Below, piece by piece: positions 23,421 to 33,265 of a stretch of 64,000 bases of DNA. The DNA lies in NCBI GenBank assembly GCA_036705565.1, contig JAUBUY010000029.1. The stretch is one strand, 5' to 3'. The notes beneath the pieces are model-generated. The model saw only the letters and a list, made by a program, of their open reading frames with translations, ran no database searches and was not told the DNA's origin. Position 1 is the stretch's first letter, and each line of letters starts with the position of its first letter. The position numbers were made by a program, and so were the translations under genes. The DNA comes from Microcoleus sp036705565. GTDB taxonomy: Bacteria > Cyanobacteriota > Cyanobacteriia > Cyanobacteriales > Microcoleaceae.

Positions 23421-24287
23421 ATGGCTTTGAAGTCTGCTCTAAATATCAGTGCTCTTTCCTTAATTCTGTCTTTAAAGGCACTGGCCGCCGGTAGTTTTTT
23501 AATACCAGCAGAGGCTCTCAACAGCCCCGCAAACATTGTCCAGCGCGCATCACCACCGCAGCTACCCCTCAACTGGCAAACAGTTCAACCCGCCCAAGCA
23601 AGCGGAAGTAGACCCAACAGCGAGCAATTGGGATCCGCCTGGAATAGCTTTCAACCGCCACAGGACGGAGTACCCGGAAGGCGGGAAGGGGGAGGAACCC
23701 GTGGCTTAGAATGCCCCACGGCCACCACTGCCTTAACTGCCTTGATTCCCCAATCAACTATGGGGCAAACCATATCAGCAAAGCCAACATTTTTCTACTA
23801 CCTTCCCGTAGCCCTAGACAAAACAGTTCAGTTTGAGTTAGCAGACGAAAGGGACAAAACACTATACAAAAAAAGTTTTCGCATGGTAACTAGCCGTGCA
23901 GGTGTAGTTAGCGTCAGCCTCGACTCCGACGACAACTCGCCAACCTTGGAAGTTGGCAAAAACTATCAATGGTACTTTACTATCAAATGCAACCCAAAAA
24001 ATACAAAAGATGATGTTCTCGTTTCCGGGTGGATCAACCGCACCGCAGTCGCCCCAACCGTGAAAACAGAGTTGGATCGATCGTCCGATCTCACCAAGCT
24101 CAGCATCTTCGCCCAACAAAATCTCTGGTACGAGTACCTGGCAACTCTAGCTCAATTGCGTATCCAGTCTCCCAGCGATGCCAGTTTAGCGATCAAATGG
24201 TCAGCAGTTTTGAATTCAGTCGAACTCGGCAAAATAGCCCAAGAACCCTTAGTCGCAAGTGAGTTAACACCTATCACAAGAAAATAA
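23421..24287 (+). CDS. DUF928 family exported protein
   Basis: 288 residues. Signal peptide about 1-35 (LSLILSLKALAAGSFLIPAEA). A low-complexity Gly/Arg/Pro segment (about 75-95) is followed by the DUF928 region with its typical LIPQSTMGQT...PTFFYYLP entry and beta-rich body (FELADERDKTLYKKSF, LEVGKNYQWYF). DUF928 is a cyanobacterial family of unknown function. From general knowledge it is often encoded with CHAT/TPR proteins and ShlB-type transporters, which is exactly the order here. Probably periplasmic. Confidence 0.88.
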   Translation: MALKSALNISALSLILSLKALAAGSFLIPAEALNSPANIVQRASPPQLPLNWQTVQPAQASGSRPNSEQLGSAWNSFQPPQDGVPGRREGGGTRGLECPTATTALTALIPQSTMGQTISAKPTFFYYLPVALDKTVQFELADERDKTLYKKSFRMVTSRAGVVSVSLDSDDNSPTLEVGKNYQWYFTIKCNPKNTKDDVLVSGWINRTAVAPTVKTELDRSSDLTKLSIFAQQNLWYEYLATLAQLRIQSPSDASLAIKWSAVLNSVELGKIAQEPLVASELTPITRK

Positions 24288-24789
24288 TTCGATACCAGCT
24301 TCACGCAAAGAATGCAGCGGTAGGCCCGTACCCCAAACCCTGATACCCATAAGTCAGTCGATTTGAGATTTGAGATTTGAGATTTTAGATTTACTTGCTG
24401 CATTGAATCTGGGAGCAGGAACAGGAGTCTAAAATTTTAGGATCTACACTGATGAACATTCGGGGCACGGTATCCGTTTTTGGGCGAGTCATTGCCAAAT
24501 CTAAAATCTAAAATCTAAAATCTAAAATAGTATGAGGGGTGCAGCAAGTACGAAAAGCTCGGTTTCGATCGCGGTATTTGGCAGCGCCCCAAATGATTTT
24601 TGCCTGTTGCGGGTTGTTTGGTCGATCGTCCTAAATAAATTAAAATTTTTGTAACGATCGGCAGTTCGGACTTTTGGCATCTGGAAAGGCGGGCGGTGGA
24701 AATTTTGATGGTCAAATTTCGCCTAATACTAAATGATAAACTGGCATAGTCAAGCAGCCGACAAACTTATTTTAGAGAAATTATTAATT
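24288..24789. other. Intergenic region rich in CTAAAAT heptamers
   Basis: Contains GAGATTT/TTTAGATT heptamers at 24361-24392 and (CTAAAAT)n at 24497-24528. No gene seen. An in-frame ATG at 24733 could extend the following gene upstream by 19 codons. Confidence 0.55.
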
Positions 24790-26892
24790 ATGCGCCCGAA
24801 TGCAAATATTGCACTATTTCGGTTGGGGATTTCACTTCTAACAGCGCTCCCGATGGCTTGCTTTTACGCCAATAAAGCTATATCCCAAACAAACGATATT
24901 TCTCAGTTGCCGATCGCCGCTGACAACTCAGCAGATACGGGCAATCAAGTATTAGCACTGCAAAAACTAGAAATCAAGCAGGATGAAACAGCAACAAACT
25001 TAAATCAGCTTCCCGATGCGATCGAGACCAACCCTGAACCAGAAAGACCATCGAACCGGGCACAGAACAGCCAAGAAGCCTGTTCCACAAGCAGTTTGAT
25101 TGATTGTGGTACGGGCTTCTTGCCCGAAGCAACAAATCTGGTTGACAACGATCGCCAATGTCAGAACCCGCTAGATTGTAATTTTTTAGCCCAGAACCCG
25201 CAGACGCCACCGGGAAACCTCCCGCCCGACTTAAACCGCGATCTAGTACCAAATCCGCTGTTACCGTCGCCGCCGACTCAGCCAGATCCCAATCGCGATC
25301 GATTTCTGCAACCGGCCCCGCAGCCTTCCCCAGAACCTCCCCAAGTACCGCCCACAGTAGCGCCGCCGTCTCCGTCGCCAGTTCCCCCAACGCTGCCGAA
25401 TACACCAATTGATGTGCAGAAAATTCAAGTAGTTGGCAGCACAATTTTAAGCCAAGACGAAATTAATGCCTTAGTCAACCCCTTAGAAGGCCGTTCTACC
25501 ACCCTAGAACAGCTCAAACAAATCGCCGACAAAATTACCGAAATTTACCTCAATCGTGGCTACATCACTTCGAGAGCAGTCTTGCCGCCCCAAACTATCA
25601 CCGCAGGGGTAGTCCAAATTCAAGTGATTGAAGGCAAGCTAGCCCGAATTGAGGTAGAAGGAACTAAAAGATTGAATCCAAGTTACATCCGCAGCCGGAT
25701 TCGACTCGGTGCCGGAAGGCCTTTAAGCACAGCTTTATTAGAAGACCAACTCCGGCTGCTGCGAGTCGATCCTTTATTTGACAATGTAGAAGCCAGTCTG
25801 CGGGCCGGGGATAATGAAGCCGAGAGCATTCTGATCGTCCGAGTCTCGGAAGCTAATCCATTTCAACCTACTTTCAGCATTGACAATTACTCGCCTCCCA
25901 GTGTCGGTTCCGAAAGATTGGGAGTTAGTTTGCGGCACCGCAATATAACAGGAAATGGCGACGAACTGGCAGCAGCTTATTATCGATCGCTCGGCGATTC
26001 AGACGTGTTTGATTTTAGCTATCGCGTGCCGCTAAATGCGATGAACGGCACTTTGCAATTGAGGGCGGCACCGAATCGCAACAGTATCGTACAAGCACCT
26101 TTTAACCGTTTTGACATTTCGGGAAAATCGCATTTATTTGAAGTTAGTTACCGCCAGCCGCTGCGGAGAACGCCGATCGAAGAATTTGCCTTATCTGCTG
26201 GTTTTACTTATCAGACAGGCAGAACTTTTCTCGAAGGCGAACCGTTTCCTTTTGGCACCGGCCCGGACTCCAATGGTGTCAGCACTACGAGTGCAATTAA
26301 GCTGGGACAGGACTACATTCGGCGCGACCCGCAGGGTGCTTGGGCCGTGCGATCGCAATTTACAATCGGCACTAGCTTGTTTGATGCTACTCAAAACGAA
26401 GGTTCCGATCCCGACGGACAATTTTTGAGTTGGCTGGGTCAAGTGCAGCGAGTACAGCGATTGAATGACAAACATTTATTAATTTTGCAGGCAGACTTAC
26501 AGTTGTCAGCTAATAGTTTGTTGCCTTCCCAGCAATTTGTAATTGGCGGCGGACAATCTTTGCGCGGCTATCGCCAAAACGTCCGTTCTGGTGATAACGG
26601 CTTCAGAGTTTCCATCGAAGATCGGATTACTTTACAACGCGATGCTTCGGGAAATCCCAAACTTCAATTGGCTCCTTTTTTGGATGCGGGTACCGTATGG
26701 AACGTTGCGAACAATCCTAATACATTAACCAATCAGACATTTTTAGCAGGTCTGGGTTTGGGGGTAATCTGGGAACCAATACAGCGGGTGAACCTGCGAG
26801 TAGATTACGCTTTTCCTTTGGTGAGAATTAGCGATAAAGGCGACAATCTGCAAGATAACGGCATTTACTTCAATATAATTTATACACCCTAA
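24790..26892 (+). CDS. TpsB/ShlB-type outer-membrane transporter (two-partner secretion)
   Basis: 700 residues from the ATG at 24790, chosen because it gives a standard signal peptide (NIALFRLGISLLTALPMACF, then A-I-S-Q); a longer start at 24733 is possible. A Pro-rich linker follows, then a POTRA domain (IDVQKIQVVGSTILSQDEI to VVQIQVIEGKL) and a second POTRA-like segment. The 16-strand barrel carries the conserved LRGYR and FLDAGTVW motifs of the FhaC/ShlB family. It exports or inserts a large beta-helical partner across the outer membrane. No such TpsA partner lies in this window. The linker includes a piece of a dispersed DNA repeat (25067-25130). Confidence 0.92.
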   Translation: MRPNANIALFRLGISLLTALPMACFYANKAISQTNDISQLPIAADNSADTGNQVLALQKLEIKQDETATNLNQLPDAIETNPEPERPSNRAQNSQEACSTSSLIDCGTGFLPEATNLVDNDRQCQNPLDCNFLAQNPQTPPGNLPPDLNRDLVPNPLLPSPPTQPDPNRDRFLQPAPQPSPEPPQVPPTVAPPSPSPVPPTLPNTPIDVQKIQVVGSTILSQDEINALVNPLEGRSTTLEQLKQIADKITEIYLNRGYITSRAVLPPQTITAGVVQIQVIEGKLARIEVEGTKRLNPSYIRSRIRLGAGRPLSTALLEDQLRLLRVDPLFDNVEASLRAGDNEAESILIVRVSEANPFQPTFSIDNYSPPSVGSERLGVSLRHRNITGNGDELAAAYYRSLGDSDVFDFSYRVPLNAMNGTLQLRAAPNRNSIVQAPFNRFDISGKSHLFEVSYRQPLRRTPIEEFALSAGFTYQTGRTFLEGEPFPFGTGPDSNGVSTTSAIKLGQDYIRRDPQGAWAVRSQFTIGTSLFDATQNEGSDPDGQFLSWLGQVQRVQRLNDKHLLILQADLQLSANSLLPSQQFVIGGGQSLRGYRQNVRSGDNGFRVSIEDRITLQRDASGNPKLQLAPFLDAGTVWNVANNPNTLTNQTFLAGLGLGVIWEPIQRVNLRVDYAFPLVRISDKGDNLQDNGIYFNIIYTP
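25067..25130. repeat. Dispersed repeat translated within the TpsB linker
   Basis: GAAGCCTGTTCCACAAGCAG, a short spacer, and GTACGGGCTTCTTGCCCGAAG correspond to the CCTGTTCCACAAG...GGGC(T/A)...TGCCCG layout of the repeats in cbiG. Translated as EACSTSSLIDCGTGFLPEA, comparable with the DACST...CGEGLLPA encoded in cbiG. Confidence 0.65.
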
Positions 26893-27338
26893 AGGGACTT
26901 ACTGATATCTGGCATCATTGTCAGCAACAGGCAAGATGCCTGTTCCACAAAATATAAATTTTCTTGTGGAACAGGCATCTTGCCTGTTCATAAAACCCAC
27001 ATTCCGCAGATGTGGGTCAAAAGATAATAACATCGACGAGCCAACGCCCCGCCGCCGATTCAAGTTACATCCCTTAAAGTCTTTTCCTCACCGTTGACGC
27101 AGCCAATGACAGACAAAGATTATAAAAAATGATAGAGTTTCTCTTTAACATAAATATTTTTTTTTGACAACTAACGCCCAGCCAATCTTAATTTTAATCA
27201 CCTCGGTAAAAAATGAGCCAACGCTAAGCAGATTTGCCTATCCAAAAAGAAACTATAGCTTTTGGCTTTTACGGATTCGCTAGAGAAAGGTTTAGTTGAC
27301 CCCCCTCTCCCAATTCTTAACTCTCCCAAAAAACAATT
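26893..27338. other. Spacer between tpsB-like and CHAT genes with large inverted repeat
   Basis: At 26926-26988 two AACAGGCAAGATGCCTGTT cores in opposite orientation plus CCACAA/TTGTGG form a long hairpin, which could end transcription after tpsB. The remainder is AT-rich. A TTGACG (27094-27099) with a downstream TATAAA (27121) is too widely spaced (21) to be called a promoter with confidence. Confidence 0.6.
26926..26988. repeat. Inverted pair of AACAGGCAAGATGCCTGTT elements
   Basis: Perfect outer arms of 25 bases (core plus CCACAA) around a 13-base AT-rich loop. Each core is itself near-palindromic. Same family as the units inside cbiG. Confidence 0.85.
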
Positions 27339-30300
27339 ATGCTGCCAGATAAATACCGAAAAGTGCATCGCTGTCTCCCTCTGGTGATAGGAGTTGTATT
27401 CGCTACCACCTACAGCATCCCCATCAGCGGCCAACCCAGAACTACCAGAGTGTCTCAGTCATCAACAACAGAAAACCTTAACCCATCAGGAATAAAACAA
27501 CCAGTACAAGCATTTGCTGGACAACTCGCCGTGTTTTTAGGACATGAGGCGGATCTCACCAGTGCTGTCTTTAGCCCCGATGGCAGTAAAATTTTGACGG
27601 CGAGTGAGGATGAAACTGCCCGTCTATGGGATATTAATGGCAATCATTTAACGGTATTTCGAGGTCATGACAAAGAAGTCAGACGTGCTATCTTTAGCCC
27701 CGATAGCCAGCACATTCTGACCATTACTGAGTATGAAGCCATCCGCCTGTGGGATCTCAAAGGCAATCTCCTCAAAGAGTTCCGAGGGGTTGAGAATGGC
27801 GATAAAGTCATAAATGCCGTATTTAGTCCAAATAGCCGGCAAATTCTCACCATTAGTCGGTTTTCCGAGCGAGCCGGTTTTAGGGATAAATTTCATTTGT
27901 GGGATATCAACGGCAATCTCCTCGCTGAGTTCCAAGGTCATCAAAAGATAACAAGTGGCGGATTAGTCTCCTCAAAAGCTGTATTTAGCCCGGATGGTCG
28001 CCAAATCCTTTCTGTCGATTCCCATGGAATTGTTTACTTGTGGGATATCAACGGAAATCTTCTCAAAGAGTTTCAAGGGCATAAGGATAGTGTCATTAAT
28101 GCAAAATTTAGTCCCGATGGTAGCCAAATCCTCACGGCTAGTGCAGATAAAACTGCCCGTCTGTGGGATACCCAAGGTAATGGGTTAGCCGTGTTTCAGG
28201 GGCATAAAGAGTCGGTTTACAGTGCAGAATTTAGTCCCGATGGTCGGCAAATCCTCACCGCTAGTAGCGATACAGCCAGGGTTTGGGATACTAAAGCCAA
28301 TCTTTTAGCAGAATTCCAGGGACATAAAGTTTATCGCTGGGGTGTCCAAGGATTTAGCCCCGATGGCCGGCATATTCTAACCAGTAGTCGAGATGGAACT
28401 GCTCAAATTTGGGATACCAAAGGCAATCTCAAAGCAAAGTTGCGGGGACATGAGAGTGCAGTGAGTGCAGTATTTAGTCCAGACGGTAAGCAAATCCTCA
28501 CCTTCGGGTGGGATCGCGTGCCTCGTTTGTGGGACGTTTCAGCCTCAATTGCTGCTGAATCTGAGCAAATAGTTGCTAGGGAAACCCTTCTAGAAAGTGT
28601 GTCTGAAAATAATGCTCAACTGGCAATATTTCGGGGACATGAAAGTTTGGTCAGCAGTGCTGTCTTTAGTCCCGATGGCCGGCAAATTCTCACCGCCAGT
28701 CGAGATGAAACGGCACGATTATGGGATCTTAAAGGCAATCTCCTGGCAGAGTTTAAAGGACATGAAGAAGGCGTCTATCGAGCCATATTTAGCCCAGATG
28801 GGAGTCAAATCCTCACCACCAATGGTGAGAACATCCGTTTGTGGGATAACAAAGGCAATCTTCTCTCTGTATTGCAAGGGGGCAGTCACATCAATGCAGT
28901 ATTTAGCCCGGATGGTAGCAAAATCCTCCCCACCGATTGTCAGTGCTATCCGGTTAGCTTGTGGGATAGCCAAGGTAATCTCCTCACTGAGTTGCGCGTA
29001 CCCAGGAAAGTTGAGGACATAGAAGAATTGCAGTGGATGGTTAACGGTGCAACATTTAGTCCCGATAGTAGCCAAATTCTCACCGCCAGTGAGGATAAAA
29101 TTGCCCGATTGTGGGATACCAAAGGTAATCTCTTAGCCGAATTCCCACTCGGACATGAGAAGGCCGTCAAAAGTGTCGTTTTTAGCCCCGATGGTCGTCA
29201 ATTTTTGACAGCAAGTGATGATGAAATTGCCCGTCTGTGGGATCTCAAAGGTAATCTCTTGGCTGAGTTCCGAGGACACAAACGGGGACTGGAAACCGCC
29301 GTATTTAGCCCAGATGGCAGCCAAATTCTCACGACCAGTAATGATGAAACTGCTCGCCTGTGGGACACAAAAGGCAATTTCTTAGCAGAGTTTCGGGTAG
29401 ATGAAACACATCTTGGAAGTGCAATTTTTAGCCCCGATGGCCGGCAAATTCTCACGACCAGCAGTGAGACTTTCGGCCCTGGAATCGCCCGGTTGTGGGA
29501 TACCAAAGGTAATCTCTTAGCTGTGTTTCGGGGACATGAAGGTGCCATTCACAGTGCAGTCTTTAGCTCAGATGGTCGGCAAATTCTCACTGCTGGTAAT
29601 GAAGGCACTGCCCGGTTGTGGGATGTGTCAGTGGCAATTACTGCCCAAGCCGAGCAAATGGCTGCCCTACAAACCTTTCAGGAAAGCTTGTCCCAAAATA
29701 ACGCTCAACTGGCAGAGTTACAGGAGAACCAGGAAGTCCAGCGTGCGGTATTTAGCCCGGATAGTCGCCATATTCTTACCACGACCGAGAAAGTGGTTCA
29801 CCTGTGGGATACCAACGGCAATCTTCTAACCCAGTTTCAAGTTTCTAAAGAAAGGCTCTCCAGACCAGTATTTAGCCCCGATAGCCGACATATCCTTGCA
29901 GTGGGTGATGAAACTGCCTACTTGTGGGATATCAAAGGTAATATCCTGGCAAAATTCCAAGGACACAAGGGTTCTGTTACAAGGGCAGTATTTAGCCCAG
30001 ATGGGAATCAAATTCTCACTGCTAGTATAGATAGTACCGCCCGTCTGTGGGATACCAAAGGAAATCTCCTGACTGAGTTTCGGGGGCATGAGTATCAAGT
30101 CAACACCCTAGTCTTTAGTCCAGATGGAACTCAAATCCTGACCAGCAGTTCGGATAAAACCGCCCGTCTGTGGGATACCCAAGGTAATCTCCTAGCAGAG
30201 TTTCGGGGGCATGAGTGGGTTGATAATGCCATCTTTACCCCCGATCGCCGGCAAATCCTTACCCTCGGCAATGATTCCCACGGGTATGCTCGTCTGTGGG

Positions 30301-33155
30301 ATACCCAAGGCAATCTCCTAGCAGAGTTTCGGGGGCAGAAGGATGTAGAGAAAGGCTCTAGTTCTAGCAGCAGCGTCGTATTTAGCCCGGATGGTCGGCA
30401 AATTTTAATCACCAGTGGGGATAGACTCTCCCGGCTATGGGATATCAAAGGCAATCTGTTAGCCATATTCCGAGATCATGACAGTTCTGTCAACACCGCC
30501 GTATTTAGTCCTGATGGTCGCCAAATTCTCACCGCTAGTGAGGATAAAACCGCCCGCCTGTGGGATAACCAAGGCAATTTGTTAGCAATCTTCCGAGGAC
30601 ATGAAGATAGTGTCGAAAGTGCCGTATTTAGCCCAGATGGTCGCCAAATTCTGACTGCTAGTCGGGATAGAACCGCCCGTGTCTGGGATATCGCCACCGG
30701 AATCAAAGTTTCTGCGGCTGAAGTCGCATTTTTCAAGGGAAATCAACTGTCTAGCCAAGAAACCGCCGAATCTAGACAACTCGCACTTCAAAAGTTAGAA
30801 GAAGCCCTCGCACTCTATCGTGCAGAGCGAAACTACGCCCAAGCTGCACAGACTCTCTTATCCATTGGTAAGATTTACGTCAATTTCGGACAATTTCAAT
30901 CTGCCTTAGACTCGTACAATCAAGCGTTGCCATTATCAAAACAAGCAGGTGCTAAAACAGAACAAGCAGCCCTACTCAACAGTCTCGGTCAACTTTACAC
31001 TGATTTAGCTGACCCGAAAACAGCCCTGGATTACTATAACCAAGCGTTGCCCTTATTTTATCAATTAAATGACCAAGCGACAGTCGCCAACACCCTCAAC
31101 AACATTGGTAATATTCACGCTGCTACAGGAAACTGGAAAAATGCCCTAGACTCCTACAACAAAGCCCTAGTCATCTCTCGACCCGCAGGTAATTTAGCAG
31201 TAGAAGCTACTGCCTTAACTGGCATTGGTAGCACCTACATCGCTTCAAAAGAATGGTCAACTGCCCTGAATGCGTACAACCAAGCCCTGAGCATCTCCCG
31301 ACACCTAAACGACAAAGTAAAAGAAACCACAGTCCTCAATCAAATGGGGAAAATACAAGCTGCTTTAGGGCAAAGTTCTACCGCCATTGAAAACTATAAC
31401 CAAGCTTTATCTCTATCCCAACAACTCGGTTACAAAACAGAAGAAGCGCACATCATCTACAATCAAGCCATCTTAAACCGCCAACAAAATAACCTCACAG
31501 TTGCCCAAACCGAAATCGAAACCGCAATTAATATTATTGAAAACCTCCGCACTCAAATCGGTAGCCAAGAACTGCGGCAGTCTTACTTTGCCCGCAACCA
31601 AGATTATTACCAGTTTTACATCGATTTGTTGATGCAACTGCACCTGAAAAATCCCGATAAAGGTTACGACGCACAAGCCTTTCATGCTAGCGAACGTGCC
31701 CGTGCCCGCAGTCTGCTTGAACTCCTTAGCGAAGCCAGCGCAAATATTCGCCAAGGTGTTGACTCGCAACTGCTAGCCCAAGAACAAAATTTGCAACAAC
31801 AACTTAGTGATTTTCAGACTCGCAAATACCAAATTGTCATCGCTAAATCTACCCAAGAAGCTGTGAATGAAATTCAACAAAAAATCGATACGATTCTCAA
31901 GGAACTTGCTCAAATAGAAGCTAAAATTCGCGCTAGCAGTCCTCGTTACGCTGCCCTCAAATATCCCGAACCTCTCAACTTGCCACAAATTCAACAACAG
32001 GTACTCGATGACAATACGCTACTTTTAGAATATTCTCTGGGTGAGGAGCGCAGTTATTTGTGGGCGGTGACGAAAACTTCTTTCACCAGTTACGAACTCC
32101 CTTCTCGCACCGAGATTGAAGCTACGGCTAAGAATTTCCGCGATACTTTAACCAAAGAGACCACGAGAACCTCTCCTCAAATGGTTGCTGAATCTGCTGC
32201 ACTTCTGAGCCAAACGATCCTCGCTCCGGTTGCTTCTGAGTTGGGCAACAAGCGCTTGCTAATTGTTGCGGATGGAGCCTTGCAATACATTCCTTTTGGC
32301 GCCCTTACTCTGGAAAAATCTGAAGCGCCGCTAATAGTTAAGCATGAAATTGTTAATCTGCCTTCTGCTTCAACTTTAGCAATTCTGCGGCGGGATATGG
32401 CGACTCGTGAACCGGCTCCAAAGGCGATCGCCTTGTTTGCAGATCCAGTTTTTAGCACTGACGATGAACGGCTCAAAGGCACGAGTACATCCTCTGTAGC
32501 GAAGAATCAAACTGTTGAAAATCTGCCAGTGGAAGCGCAACAATTACAGAGATCAGCCTCTGAGGCTAACATTTATTGGACTCGCCTACCTTTCTCGCGA
32601 ACTGAAGCTGAGCAAATCTTGGCTTTGGTACCGGATGATTTGGAAAAACAAGCGTTTGACTTTATGGCTAATCGTACCACGGCAACCGATCCTGATTTAT
32701 CTCAATATCGCATTGTTCATTTCGCTACGCACGGATTTGCTAATAGCAAACATCCAGAATTATCGGGATTGGTGCTTTCTTTGGTTGATGAGAAAGGTAC
32801 GTTACAAAATGGCTACTTGCGACTGAATGATATTTTTAATCTCAATTTACCGGCTGAATTGGTGGTGCTGAGTGCGTGTCAGACGGGTTTGGGAAAAGAT
32901 GTTAAAGGAGAAGGGTTGGTGGGTTTGACGAGAGGGTTTATGTATGCGGGTGCGCCGCGTGTGGTGGTTTCTCTGTGGAGTGTTGAGGATCAAGTAACTT
33001 CTGAGTTGATGACACGATTTTACAAAAAAATGCTCCAAGATAAGTTGGCGCCTGCTGCGGCATTGCGATCGGCGCAAATCGAAGTGCTACAGCTTCCAGA
33101 ATGGCAATCTCCTTATTATTGGGCTGCTTTTGGGCTGCAAGGAGAATGGAATTGA
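27339..33155 (+). CDS. Giant WD40-TPR-CHAT protein
   Basis: 1938 residues. A hydrophobic N-terminal segment (CLPLVIGVVFATTYSIPISG) looks like a signal peptide or anchor. Residues about 60-1120 hold 24 WD40 repeats (VFSPDG...ILTAS...ARLWD...GNLLAEFRGH) in three blocks of eight, separated by two short helical linkers (around 400-427 and 767-790, both ending ENNAQLA or QNNAQLA). TPR repeats follow (about 1160-1390, ALDSYNQAL and similar), then a coiled region. A C-terminal CHAT domain (about 1550-1938) carries the caspase-like dyad H1798 (HFATHGF) and C1847 (LSACQTGLG). CHAT domains are cysteine peptidases of the caspase/separase clan; their targets are usually unknown. The gene follows DUF928 and TpsB genes on the same strand. 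Confidence 0.93.
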   Translation: MLPDKYRKVHRCLPLVIGVVFATTYSIPISGQPRTTRVSQSSTTENLNPSGIKQPVQAFAGQLAVFLGHEADLTSAVFSPDGSKILTASEDETARLWDINGNHLTVFRGHDKEVRRAIFSPDSQHILTITEYEAIRLWDLKGNLLKEFRGVENGDKVINAVFSPNSRQILTISRFSERAGFRDKFHLWDINGNLLAEFQGHQKITSGGLVSSKAVFSPDGRQILSVDSHGIVYLWDINGNLLKEFQGHKDSVINAKFSPDGSQILTASADKTARLWDTQGNGLAVFQGHKESVYSAEFSPDGRQILTASSDTARVWDTKANLLAEFQGHKVYRWGVQGFSPDGRHILTSSRDGTAQIWDTKGNLKAKLRGHESAVSAVFSPDGKQILTFGWDRVPRLWDVSASIAAESEQIVARETLLESVSENNAQLAIFRGHESLVSSAVFSPDGRQILTASRDETARLWDLKGNLLAEFKGHEEGVYRAIFSPDGSQILTTNGENIRLWDNKGNLLSVLQGGSHINAVFSPDGSKILPTDCQCYPVSLWDSQGNLLTELRVPRKVEDIEELQWMVNGATFSPDSSQILTASEDKIARLWDTKGNLLAEFPLGHEKAVKSVVFSPDGRQFLTASDDEIARLWDLKGNLLAEFRGHKRGLETAVFSPDGSQILTTSNDETARLWDTKGNFLAEFRVDETHLGSAIFSPDGRQILTTSSETFGPGIARLWDTKGNLLAVFRGHEGAIHSAVFSSDGRQILTAGNEGTARLWDVSVAITAQAEQMAALQTFQESLSQNNAQLAELQENQEVQRAVFSPDSRHILTTTEKVVHLWDTNGNLLTQFQVSKERLSRPVFSPDSRHILAVGDETAYLWDIKGNILAKFQGHKGSVTRAVFSPDGNQILTASIDSTARLWDTKGNLLTEFRGHEYQVNTLVFSPDGTQILTSSSDKTARLWDTQGNLLAEFRGHEWVDNAIFTPDRRQILTLGNDSHGYARLWDTQGNLLAEFRGQKDVEKGSSSSSSVVFSPDGRQILITSGDRLSRLWDIKGNLLAIFRDHDSSVNTAVFSPDGRQILTASEDKTARLWDNQGNLLAIFRGHEDSVESAVFSPDGRQILTASRDRTARVWDIATGIKVSAAEVAFFKGNQLSSQETAESRQLALQKLEEALALYRAERNYAQAAQTLLSIGKIYVNFGQFQSALDSYNQALPLSKQAGAKTEQAALLNSLGQLYTDLADPKTALDYYNQALPLFYQLNDQATVANTLNNIGNIHAATGNWKNALDSYNKALVISRPAGNLAVEATALTGIGSTYIASKEWSTALNAYNQALSISRHLNDKVKETTVLNQMGKIQAALGQSSTAIENYNQALSLSQQLGYKTEEAHIIYNQAILNRQQNNLTVAQTEIETAINIIENLRTQIGSQELRQSYFARNQDYYQFYIDLLMQLHLKNPDKGYDAQAFHASERARARSLLELLSEASANIRQGVDSQLLAQEQNLQQQLSDFQTRKYQIVIAKSTQEAVNEIQQKIDTILKELAQIEAKIRASSPRYAALKYPEPLNLPQIQQQVLDDNTLLLEYSLGEERSYLWAVTKTSFTSYELPSRTEIEATAKNFRDTLTKETTRTSPQMVAESAALLSQTILAPVASELGNKRLLIVADGALQYIPFGALTLEKSEAPLIVKHEIVNLPSASTLAILRRDMATREPAPKAIALFADPVFSTDDERLKGTSTSSVAKNQTVENLPVEAQQLQRSASEANIYWTRLPFSRTEAEQILALVPDDLEKQAFDFMANRTTATDPDLSQYRIVHFATHGFANSKHPELSGLVLSLVDEKGTLQNGYLRLNDIFNLNLPAELVVLSACQTGLGKDVKGEGLVGLTRGFMYAGAPRVVVSLWSVEDQVTSELMTRFYKKMLQDKLAPAAALRSAQIEVLQLPEWQSPYYWAAFGLQGEWN

Positions 33156-33265
33156 GTGCGCTTCTGGCGGGAGAGGGGGAGAAAGTGGGGGAGTGCGATA
33201 TGAAGAAAATATTTCCTTCTTGCTTCTTCCCTATTCCTTCTTCCCTCTTCCTTCCACATCCGATA

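Noticed and set aside
28719..30736. Several 90-140 codon antisense frames within the WD40 region
   Set aside because: They recur with the WD40 periodicity and are mirror readings of the repeated codons; none has a start signal or known domain.
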